From contig NZ_BMQK01000027.1 in NCBI RefSeq assembly GCF_014648075.1, positions 1-61,490 on the forward strand: a DNA stretch of 61,490 nt, written 5' to 3'. How positions within the stretch are numbered: the stretch's first letter is position 1; each line of letters begins with the position of its first letter. The translations under genes were made by a program, and so were the position numbers. The notes below the pieces were generated by a model. That model ran no database searches and was not told where the DNA came from. It saw nothing but the letters and a program-made list of their open reading frames with translations. Shown one piece after another: positions 52,960 to 60,043 of this stretch. Source of the DNA: Streptomyces ruber. Lineage in GTDB: Bacteria > Actinomycetota > Actinomycetes > Streptomycetales > Streptomycetaceae.

Positions 52960-53600
52960 ACCGGGCGAGCGGTACATCCCCCGGCGTCCCGGCGGACGCG
53001 GATACGGGCGAAGTGCTGGCCTGGATCGACGGTTACCTCGTCCAGCCGCACTCCGGGGTCGGACGGGAGGGCTCGATCTGTCCGTTCGTCGGGCCTTCCC
53101 TCAAGGCGCACTCCCTGCGGCTGGAGGTCTGGCCGGTCGCCGCGCACGCCACCGAGGACGAGTTGCGGTCGGTCGTGGACCGGATGGCCGGGGTGCTGAC
53201 ACACGAGGAGTGGGGGAGCCACAACCCCGCGCTGCGCTCCCTCGTGGTCGTGCTCGGCGGGCTCGCCCCCGAGCGGCACACGCTGCTCGACCGGGCACAG
53301 GCCGCGGCGAAACCGGGGCTGGCCGCTCGGGGACTGATGCTGGGCCAGTTCCATCCACGCTGTGACGAGCGCGCCGCGCGCAATCCGGTGTTCCGGGTGT
53401 CCCGCTGCCCGGTCGCCCTGCTGGCGATCCGCCACATGTCCCTCCACGACATTCTTTTCCTGCACCAGGAGCCCCACCTGTTCGCCTGCTACCGCGACCG
53501 GTTCGGAACGAGTCACGCGAAGAACACGGTGGCCGACCCCGTCTTCACACAGCTCTTCGACGACGCCGCACGGCGCTGGCCGACGGGTGGGGAGGAGTGA
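52953..53600 (+). CDS. CPFV-motif protein of unknown function in an oxygenase cassette
   Basis: A 215-residue soluble protein. Conserved-looking features are a CPFVGPSLKAHSLRLEVWPV segment near residue 45, GLMLGQFHPRCDERAARNPV FRVSRCPVALLAIRHMSLHD ILFL, and a C-terminal LFACYRDRFG. Several Cys and His residues could bind heme or metal. The layout resembles DUF6875/YqcI-YcgG-type proteins, some of which are heme-dependent oxygenases, but I am not certain. GTG at 52953 overlaps the P450 stop; the gene's own stop overlaps the next start (GTGA). Confidence 0.75.
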   Translation: MVNRASGTSPGVPADADTGEVLAWIDGYLVQPHSGVGREGSICPFVGPSLKAHSLRLEVWPVAAHATEDELRSVVDRMAGVLTHEEWGSHNPALRSLVVVLGGLAPERHTLLDRAQAAAKPGLAARGLMLGQFHPRCDERAARNPVFRVSRCPVALLAIRHMSLHDILFLHQEPHLFACYRDRFGTSHAKNTVADPVFTQLFDDAARRWPTGGEE

Positions 53601-54505
53601 GGACGCGGCCGGGGAACGGCCCCGCCGCCGGTCCGGAGCCGCGGGACACCGGCAGGTCGAGCGATGCCGAGCGCGCGGCACGCGCCGCCTCCACCGGCGG
53701 CTGCCCGGCCCTGGACGGGGACAGCACCCCCTACATCGGCTACCAGAGCGTCGACGTGCTGCTCTCCTTGCAGCAGCCACGCTCCGGCTCTCCCGCCGAA
53801 CTGCCCTTCTACGTCATGGGCCAGGTCGAGGAACTGCTGTTCAAGCTGGTGTACGAGGAGCTGTGCGTGGTCCGCGGCCTGCTGGACAGGGACCAGGTCG
53901 GCGATGCGGTGTGGACCCTGCACCGTGTCCGCAGGGTCGTGGACGTGATGGCGCACGCCTGGGACGTACTGGGCGCGCTGGCACCCACCGAGTTCGCCGC
54001 CTTCCGGGACCATCTGAACGACGCCTCGGGTCTTCAGTCCTACATGTACCGCATGGTCGAGTTCGTCCTCGGCAACAAGAAGCCCGCGCTGGCCGCGCTG
54101 CACGCCGGCGTGCCACAGGTGCACGAGCAGGTCGAGCGGGCCCTGCGCGAGCCCAGCGTGTACGACGCCGCCGTCGCCCTGCTCGCCCGGCAGGGCGCGC
54201 CGATCGCGTCCCGCACGCTGCGGCGCGACCCGGCGCGACCGTACCCGGAGTGCCCCTCCGTCCAGGAGGCGTGGGCGAACGTGTACCGGGAGCACACACC
54301 TGCCGACCCGGTCCTCCAGCTGGCCGAGGCGCTGGTCGACCTGGCCGAGGGGATGTCGCGCTGGCGCGCGCTGCACCTGCTCACGGTGGAACGGATGATC
54401 GGTGCCAAGCCCGGAACCGGCGGCAGCAGCGGAGTCGCCTGGCTCCGTACCGTCAACGAGCACCGCTTCTTCCCCGAGCTGTGGTCAGCACGGTCCCTGC
54501 TGTGA
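53597..54505 (+). CDS. Tryptophan 2,3-dioxygenase-fold heme protein lacking the distal His
   Basis: A 302-residue TDO superfamily protein. Family features: YIGYQSVDVLLSLQQPRSGS, ELLFKLVYEEL, FRDHLNDASGLQSYMYRMVE (substrate-binding Arg), WRALHLLTVERMIG with axial His260 and GAKPGTGGSSGVAWL. The distal HDE motif of true TDOs is replaced by PAE (residues 66-68), so the catalytic distal His is missing. TDO relatives in secondary metabolism catalyse other reactions, for example hydroxylation or oxindole formation. GTG at 53597 overlaps the upstream stop. The 3' end overlaps the convergent aminotransferase gene by 21 bp. Confidence 0.88.
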   Translation: MRTRPGNGPAAGPEPRDTGRSSDAERAARAASTGGCPALDGDSTPYIGYQSVDVLLSLQQPRSGSPAELPFYVMGQVEELLFKLVYEELCVVRGLLDRDQVGDAVWTLHRVRRVVDVMAHAWDVLGALAPTEFAAFRDHLNDASGLQSYMYRMVEFVLGNKKPALAALHAGVPQVHEQVERALREPSVYDAAVALLARQGAPIASRTLRRDPARPYPECPSVQEAWANVYREHTPADPVLQLAEALVDLAEGMSRWRALHLLTVERMIGAKPGTGGSSGVAWLRTVNEHRFFPELWSARSLL

Positions 54506-55600
54506 CGTCGCTCCGGCCGCCGCGTCCTCGACGGCCGCCGCGAGCCGGTCCACGCCCTCCGCCATGCGCTCCTGCGGCTCGGCCGCGAAACAGAGCCGCA
54601 GGTACTGCTCGCCCCCGGTGAGGAAGAAGCCGGTTCCCGCGGCCACGTCCACGTCACGCCGCCGGGCTGCCCGTACGACATCCGCCGCGGTCACCGGCTC
54701 CGGCAGCCGCAGCCAGAGGAAGTAACCGCCCTCCGGGCGGGTGAACGCGGCCTGCGGAAGCCGGTCCCGGAGCAGACCGCACAACCGGTCGGCGCGCGCC
54801 GCCAGCGCCGTACGCATCCGCTCCACAGCACGGTCGAGCCCACCGGGCCCACCGGGTTCGCCCACGACGTAGTGGTGGGCGACGGCCTGCGCGAACATGC
54901 TCGGCGTGAGATAGGTGCGGTTCGCCGCCGCGGTCAGCAGACCGATCCGCCGCGCGTCGGTGATGACGTACCCCACGCGCAGCCCCGGACAGACGGTCTT
55001 GGAGAACGACGACACGTGCACCACCCGGTCGAGCCCGCCGAGCCGCCGGAACGACGGCAGCGGGGACCCGCTGAACCGCAGTTCCCGGTAGGGATCGTCC
55101 TCGATGACCACGACCCGTCCGGACGCCGCTTGCTCCAGCAGCCGCTCGCGCTCCGGCAGGGGCATGGTCGCCCCGTCCGGGTTGCGGAACGTGGGCACCG
55201 CGTACACACAGCGCCGCTCGGCAGCGGGAACCGGCCCCGGCCACCGGGCGCCCAGGTCGAGCTGGCGTACGGTCACCCCGCGCGCCGCGACGGCCCGCAG
55301 GGCCATGTCGTACGTCGGCCGGTCCACCAGCAGCTCACTGCCCGATCCGGTGCCGATCAGCGTCTCCAGGGCCAGCGCGACAGCCTGCATCGCCCCCGGA
55401 GTGATCATGACGCGGGAGGCGTCCACCCCGTGACGCTCCGCCACCCACTCCCGCAGCGGCGGGTGGCCGCCGGGGAAGCCGTACCCGAACATCCCGTCCG
55501 AGTCGTCGGCCAGGGCCCTCCGCGTGGCGTGGGCCAGCCCAGCGGCATCGATGAGATCAGGAGAGGGGACACCTCTTCCAAAAGCGAACATGAGGCACAT
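54485..55600 (-). CDS. PLP-dependent aminotransferase, fold type I
   Basis: A 371-residue aminotransferase like the catalytic half of MocR regulators or of aromatic/aminoadipate aminotransferases, without a GntR domain. FGYGFPGGHPPLREWVAERH G, FRNPDGATMPLPERERLLE, VVIEDDPYRELRF and the Schiff-base Lys in SSFSKTVCPGLRVGYV are intact. It is convergent with the TDO-like gene and overlaps it by 21 bp, so it may belong functionally to the P450-CPFV-TDO cassette, removing or adding the amino group of the same amino-acid-like substrate. The link is inferred from location. Confidence 0.88.
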   Translation of the reverse strand: MCLMFAFGRGVPSPDLIDAAGLAHATRRALADDSDGMFGYGFPGGHPPLREWVAERHGVDASRVMITPGAMQAVALALETLIGTGSGSELLVDRPTYDMALRAVAARGVTVRQLDLGARWPGPVPAAERRCVYAVPTFRNPDGATMPLPERERLLEQAASGRVVVIEDDPYRELRFSGSPLPSFRRLGGLDRVVHVSSFSKTVCPGLRVGYVITDARRIGLLTAAANRTYLTPSMFAQAVAHHYVVGEPGGPGGLDRAVERMRTALAARADRLCGLLRDRLPQAAFTRPEGGYFLWLRLPEPVTAADVVRAARRRDVDVAAGTGFFLTGGEQYLRLCFAAEPQERMAEGVDRLAAAVEDAAAGATSQQGPC

Positions 55601-55711
55601 GATGAACGCGTCCTGTGGCCGTTCGCGGCACCGGCGGCCGCGCGTCCCCGGGACCGACGGAACGTCGGCGGCCGGACGGCCCGACGACCGGGCGGCTCCA
55701 CGGGCCGGGAG

Positions 55712-56617
55712 TCATGTGGGCGGGGTGACGCTGTTCCGGGAGCGGGACGGTCCGGTCATCCGCTGGGTGCCGAGGACGTCGAGCAGTCCGAGACGGCTGG
55801 CGGTGTCGCTGCCCGGCGGGGCGGTGAGGATGACGATGCGCAGGTCGCCGCCGGGTTCGGTGAGGATGTCGCAGTCGAGGTCGAGCGGGCCGACCTCGGG
55901 GTGGTGGACGCTTTTGCCGTGCAGCGTGTGACCGCTCACCTCGTGGGCGTCCCACAGCGTGGCGAAGCGCGGGCTCGCACTCCGGAGGTCCGTGACGAGG
56001 CGGCGCAGGACCGGGTCCGTCGGGTAGCGGGCGGACGCGGACCGCAGGTCGAAGACCACGGCGGTCTCGAAGCGGGTCCGCTGCCCGGGGGTGTGGCGCA
56101 CCGGGCCGGGCGGACCGGTGAAGTGCTGCCAGACCAGGTTGCGTTCCCGGTCCGGCAGCGGGGACGGATCGCCCAGCAGGGCGGCGTGCAGCCGGTTCCA
56201 GGCGAGGAGGGTCCACGCCGCGTCGTACACGCCGACGGGTGTGCCCGGCATCTGGTCGAGCAGCCGCTGCACCCCCGGGGTGAGCCGGTCCGGCAGTCGG
56301 CCGTCCGCGGGTTCGGGCTGCCCGGCCAGTGCGAACAGGTGGGCGCGCTCGGCCCCCGACAGACGCAACGCCCGCGCCAGGGCACCGAGGACCTGGGCGG
56401 AGGGGGACGTGGCCCGGCCCTGCTCCAGGCGGACCACGTACTCGGCGGAAATTCCCGCCAGCAGAGCCAGTTCCTCGCGGCGCAGTCCAGGCGTCCGGCG
56501 GCTCCGCCCCGCGGGCAGCCCGACCGCGGTGGGAGGCACCCGGTCGCGCCAGCGGCGCAGGGCCCCTCCCAGTTCGCCGCTCCGCCGGGAAGGCCCGATG
56601 TCGCCCTGTGCGCTCAT
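55712..56617 (-). CDS. XRE/MmyB-type transcriptional regulator
   Basis: A 301-residue regulator. A helix-turn-helix at residues 14-75 (LGGALRRWRDRVPPTAVGLP, RRTPGLRREELALLAGISAE YVVRLEQG) is followed by a MmyB ligand domain (VYDAAWTLLAWNRLHAALLG, FATLWDAHEVSGHTLHGKSV HHPEVGPLDLDCDIL). The ATG at 56617 is favoured over one 27 bp upstream. It is divergent from an SDR gene at 56720 and probably controls it; this repeats the arrangement at 33.7-35.6 kb. Confidence 0.9.
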   Translation of the reverse strand: MSAQGDIGPSRRSGELGGALRRWRDRVPPTAVGLPAGRSRRTPGLRREELALLAGISAEYVVRLEQGRATSPSAQVLGALARALRLSGAERAHLFALAGQPEPADGRLPDRLTPGVQRLLDQMPGTPVGVYDAAWTLLAWNRLHAALLGDPSPLPDRERNLVWQHFTGPPGPVRHTPGQRTRFETAVVFDLRSASARYPTDPVLRRLVTDLRSASPRFATLWDAHEVSGHTLHGKSVHHPEVGPLDLDCDILTEPGGDLRIVILTAPPGSDTASRLGLLDVLGTQRMTGPSRSRNSVTPPT

Positions 56618-56719
56618 GGTCCCAGTATCGCCGCCCGGCAGCACGCCTTCCTGGTACCGGTGTTACCAGGAAGAGCAGTGATCTGCCCCGCCGTCCGCGG
56701 AGCGGCGAGGCTGCCGGAC

Positions 56720-57427
56720 ATGACGACGACTCTCATCACCGGGGCCGACAAGGGCCTGGAACTGCAGACCGCCCGCCGCCTGGCCGGGGCGGGGCACACC
56801 GTGTACCTGGGTGCCCGCGACATCGGCCGCGGCGCTCGGGCCGCCCGGTCGGTCGGCGCCCGTCCGCTGCTCGTCGACGTCACCGACGACGACTCCGTCG
56901 CGGCGGCCGCCGAACAGGTCCGCGAGCACACCGGGCACCTCGACGTCCTGGTCAACAACGCCGGCGTGGCCGGTCCCGCGCGCCCGGCCGACGAGATCAC
57001 CGCCGCGGACATGCTCGCGGCCTACGAGACCAACGTCTTCGGAGCCGTACGCGTCACCCATGCCTTCCTGCCCCTGCTGCACCGCAGCACGTCACCGGTC
57101 GTGGTCAACGTCAGCAGCGGCCTGGGCTCGCTGGCCGTGGCGGCCGACCCGGCCGCCCACGCCTCGCTCGTTCCGCTGTGGATCTCCTCGCTGCCGTACA
57201 ACTCGTCCAAGGCAGCCCTGAACATGATCACGGTGCTGTACGCGCGCGCCCTGCCGGGGATGCGCGTCAACGCCGTCGACCCCGGCCACACCGCCACCGA
57301 CCTCAACGGTCACACCGGCGCCCAGAGCGTCGAGCAGGGCGCCGACATCATCGTCCGCATGGCGTCCATCGGTCCCGACGGGCCCACCGGCGGCTACTTC
57401 ACGTCGGACGGCTCGATGCCCTGGTGA
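56720..57427 (+). CDS. Short-chain dehydrogenase/reductase with altered glycine motif
   Basis: A 235-residue classical SDR. LITGADKGLELQTARRLAG is the cofactor motif; the third glycine of TGxxxGxG is Glu. VNNAGVAGPA, VVNVSSGLGS (Ser) and YNSSKAALNM (Tyr, Lys) are normal, followed by VDPGHTATDLNGHTG. Relatives are NADP-dependent carbonyl reductases. It is divergent from the XRE regulator gene and followed 44 bp later by a DsbA-like gene in the same direction, so they likely form an operon. Confidence 0.9.
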   Translation: MTTTLITGADKGLELQTARRLAGAGHTVYLGARDIGRGARAARSVGARPLLVDVTDDDSVAAAAEQVREHTGHLDVLVNNAGVAGPARPADEITAADMLAAYETNVFGAVRVTHAFLPLLHRSTSPVVVNVSSGLGSLAVAADPAAHASLVPLWISSLPYNSSKAALNMITVLYARALPGMRVNAVDPGHTATDLNGHTGAQSVEQGADIIVRMASIGPDGPTGGYFTSDGSMPW

Positions 57428-57471
57428 CGCCCGAGCCGCCGAACACCACCCTCACCGACAGGAGCCCGGCC

Positions 57472-58071
57472 ATGAACACTCCGCGCCGCGTCGAGGCCGT
57501 CCTCGACTTCGTCTGCGTGTACTGCTACCTCGGTTTCACCCGCTACCTCCGGGCCGTTCGCCGCTACCGCGCGGACGGCGGCACCGTCGAGACGGTGCTC
57601 CGCCCCGTCCAGCTCCGTCCTCAGGCCTCACCCGCCGGTGAGCCGCTGATCGCTGTCTGGACGCGCGAACGCGGCGCGGCCGTGGCGGCCCGGCTCGTCG
57701 CCGACACCTCGTTCGGCGCCGACGACGGCCTCGTACTCGACTTCCGCCGCGCGGTGTTCACCAACACCTTCGACGCGCACCGGCTCGCCGCACGGGCTTC
57801 CGACCAGGGAAAGGGCGAAGAGACGGCCGAGCGGCTGTTCCGCGCGTACTTCGCCGACGGCCTGAACATCGCGGACGCCACCGTGCTCGCCCGGCTCGCA
57901 GCCGAGACGGGCATCGACACCACCGGTGGCGACGCGGAAGCAGTGCAGGCCGGACTCGCCCGCGTCCGCGCCCTCGACCTGCCGGCCCCGCCGGTGTTCC
58001 TCCTCGCCGGCGGTCCCGTCCTGTCCGGGCGGGTGCGCGAGGACGATCTCCTCGCCGCACTGCGCGAGTGA
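57472..58071 (+). CDS. DsbA/FrnE-like thiol oxidoreductase
   Basis: A 199-residue protein of the DsbA family without a signal peptide. DFVCVYCYLGFTRYLRAVRR has the CxxC-type site (CVYC) and the tryptophan-poor start of FrnE-like proteins; PAPPVFLLAGGPVLSGRVRE DDLLAAL gives the cis-Pro loop and final helix. The family includes cytosolic disulfide isomerases and polyketide-tailoring proteins such as FrnE. AGGAG lies 8 bp before the ATG. Likely co-transcribed with the SDR. Confidence 0.85.
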   Translation: MNTPRRVEAVLDFVCVYCYLGFTRYLRAVRRYRADGGTVETVLRPVQLRPQASPAGEPLIAVWTRERGAAVAARLVADTSFGADDGLVLDFRRAVFTNTFDAHRLAARASDQGKGEETAERLFRAYFADGLNIADATVLARLAAETGIDTTGGDAEAVQAGLARVRALDLPAPPVFLLAGGPVLSGRVREDDLLAALRE

Positions 58072-58501
58072 CACCGAGGCCGCACCCCGGCCCACGCGCC
58101 GCTGCGAACGTGACAGGGCGGACGGGCCGACGGTGCCCCGCCGCTGCCCGCTGCCCGCTGCCCGCAGTCCGCTGGCCGTGCGCCGACCGTGGCGACCGCC
58201 GGGATTCCGGCCGCTCGGGCCCGCACCACCATCGCCGCATCGACGGCGGACCCGGCATCGTCGTCCCCGACGGCATCACCAGCGGCTGCCTGCGCGACGC
58301 GGGGCAGACGGTCTCCGCCGGAGGACGTGGCGGCCGCCGACCCGGAGACCAAGGACCGCGTCGTCCGCGTCGCGGCAGCGGAATCGACGACCCCCTCTCA
58401 CAGCCTGTTCCGGCCGGCGGTGACGGGCACCCGGCGCGGACGGGAGGCCGCCGGCGGCTCGGGCGCCGCGCCGTCGGCGGTACCCGGGCCGGGGGGTGCT
58501 C
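58072..58501. other. Intergenic region without a recognisable gene
   Basis: About 430 bp between the DsbA-like gene and the convergent azoreductase. It contains a 7-bp tandem repeat (ctgcccg, about three and a half copies near 58143-58168). A rightward frame has DVAAADPETKDRVVRVAAAE but no start or family match. Confidence 0.4.
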
Positions 58502-59152
58502 TCAGGCCGCGGAGCGCTCCGCGAGCTGCTTCGCCTTCGTGGCGGCCTCCTCGAGAGCACGGTCACGGGAGGCTTCGAACAGCGGGACCAGTTCGGCCAT
58601 CGCCGGGTTGTGCGGGGCCATGGTCAGCTCCGGAACGATGAAGTCGACCGTCAGACCGAGGCCGGCGCCGAGCGCGGCCGTGAGGTAGTTCTGCACGTAC
58701 TCGAACGGCTCGCGCGGGGTGCCCGGCGCGTAGGAGCCGCCACGGCTGGCGACGACGGTCACCGGGGTGCCCTTGGCCGACGGGGCCTCGCCCGCGGTGC
58801 GGCCCATGAGGATCACGTTGTCCAGCCAGGCCTTCAGGGTCGAGGGGATCGTGAAGTTGTACATCGGGGCGCCGATGAGCACGGCGTCGGCCTGCTCCAG
58901 CTCCTCGATGAGCCGTATGCGTTCGGCGAAGGCGGCCGCCTGCTCGGGAGTGTGTGAGGCCGGGTCGGCGAAGCCGGCGGTGTGCGCCTCGGCGGTGATG
59001 TGCGGGACGGGCTGCGCCGCCAGGTCGTGGTACACGACCGTGCCCTCCGGGTGTTGCTCCAGCCAGTGTGCGCGGAACGCCGCCGTCACGGCGCGCGAGG
59101 ACGATGCCTCGCCCGTGAACACGGAGGAGTCGATGTGCAGCAGTGTGGCCAT
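58502..59152 (-). CDS. azoR: FMN-dependent NADH-azoreductase/quinone reductase
   Basis: A 216-residue flavodoxin-fold enzyme: LLHIDSSVFTGEASSSRAVT (phosphate-binding loop), VLIGAPMYNFTIPSTLKAWL DNVI and VVASRGGSYAPGTPREPFEY VQNYL are diagnostic of AzoR-type enzymes. It transfers two electrons to quinones, azo dyes or nitro compounds and protects against electrophiles. Divergent from an HxlR regulator with an AT-rich operator region between, so induction by quinone-type or thiol stress is likely. Confidence 0.92.
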   Translation of the reverse strand: MATLLHIDSSVFTGEASSSRAVTAAFRAHWLEQHPEGTVVYHDLAAQPVPHITAEAHTAGFADPASHTPEQAAAFAERIRLIEELEQADAVLIGAPMYNFTIPSTLKAWLDNVILMGRTAGEAPSAKGTPVTVVASRGGSYAPGTPREPFEYVQNYLTAALGAGLGLTVDFIVPELTMAPHNPAMAELVPLFEASRDRALEEAATKAKQLAERSAA

Positions 59153-59204
59153 GTGGATCTCCAAGGCGATGGACGGGGCGCCCCGGCACCGATGAGGTGA
59201 GGGG

Positions 59205-59262
59205 CTGATGCTTAATGCGTGACTATTCTTAACACAGGTACTTACTTTTTTTAAGCCCCATA
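59205..59262. promoter_or_regulatory. AT-rich divergent promoter/operator between azoR and HxlR genes
   Basis: A stretch with gcttaatgcgtgactattct followed by taacacaggtacttactttt and ttttaagc is strikingly AT-rich for this genome. The gcttaa and ttaagc ends are inverted, and GTACTTAC resembles known HxlR/YodB-type operator half-sites. It lies between starts at 59152 and 59286. Confidence 0.6.
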
Positions 59263-59285
59263 CGGTGGAGTAGTACCCTGGTCGC

Positions 59286-59678
59286 ATGGCGGCGGAACGG
59301 AACCATGACAGCGCGGCGTGCAAGCGGGTGGACGGGGGTATCAGCCGTGTCTTCGGCCTGCTCGGGAAGCGCTGGAGCGGTCCGATCGTGGCCGTTCTGG
59401 TGGACCAGCCGGCGCACTTCGCCGACCTGCGCCGGGCCATTCCCGGTATCAGCGAGCGCATGCTGTCCGACCGTCTGGCCGAACTCGGCGCCGCCGGCCT
59501 TGTCCTGCGCGAGGTCGACGAAGGCCCCCCACTGCGCGTCTCCTACCGGCTGACCGAGGCCGGGGCCGCCCTGGAGCCCGCACTCAGGGAACTGGGGCAG
59601 TGGGCGAAGACGCACCTGCCGGACGCCGGTCCGTGCACCGAAGCGCTGCCTGAGCGCCCGGCCCACGCGCGGGACTAG
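59286..59678 (+). CDS. HxlR family transcriptional regulator
   Basis: A 130-residue winged-helix regulator: CKRVDGGISRVFGLLGKRWS GPIVAVL, FADLRRAIPGISERMLSDRL AELGAAGLV and SYRLTEAGAALEPALRELGQ W. The single Cys near the N-terminus (SAACKRVDG) is at the position used for redox sensing in HypR/YodB/QorR-type members. It is divergent from azoR and is probably its repressor. Confidence 0.92.
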   Translation: MAAERNHDSAACKRVDGGISRVFGLLGKRWSGPIVAVLVDQPAHFADLRRAIPGISERMLSDRLAELGAAGLVLREVDEGPPLRVSYRLTEAGAALEPALRELGQWAKTHLPDAGPCTEALPERPAHARD

Positions 59679-59815
59679 GGCGCTTCTGACGGCTCTTGGT
59701 CGTACATCATCCGGCCGGGTGGCACTACGGGAGACGGCTCGCGAGGCGTCGGCTGACTCATCGGGCGCGCCCGCAACCGTCCGGGGACGGTCTCGAGAGC
59801 CGTCAGAAACGGCCC
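59678..59815. repeat. Inverted-repeat-bounded segment (possible MITE or insertion-sequence remnant)
   Basis: The left end gggcgcttctgacggctct (59678-59696) and the inverse of the right end (59796-59815, gggccgtttctgacggctct) differ by one base and one indel; 13 bp are identical. They enclose about 100 bp with no complete gene, starting right at the HxlR stop codon. The length is too great for an ordinary terminator loop. The rest to 60043 shows no gene. Confidence 0.5.
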
Positions 59816-60043
59816 AGGTCCGTCTCTGCCCGTCTGCTTCTTCCCTTGCTCCGCTCGATCTGCTCGATCGCACGCTGGTGCCGGGTGAGCGGGGTGCCGG
59901 GCGGCCGGCCGGGCGCCGACTACGCCGGCCTGACCAGTTCGCCGCGGCCTGCGTGGCTTGCGCGGGGAAGTGCCGTCCGTCGGCGGGGGTCCGTCCGGCC
60001 CCGTGCGGGTTAGGTTGGCTGGGCCCCCGGTAGGGAGTCGGCG

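Noticed and set aside
54485..55600. The aminotransferase as the missing transaminase of the PKS cluster
   Set aside because: It is 45 kb away, convergent with an unrelated cassette and separated by many housekeeping-like genes; proximity to the oxygenase cassette is more telling.
54872..57427. An 851-codon rightward open frame across the aminotransferase and XRE genes
   Set aside because: Only the last 235 codons, the SDR from 56720, look like protein; the rest is antisense to two conserved leftward genes.
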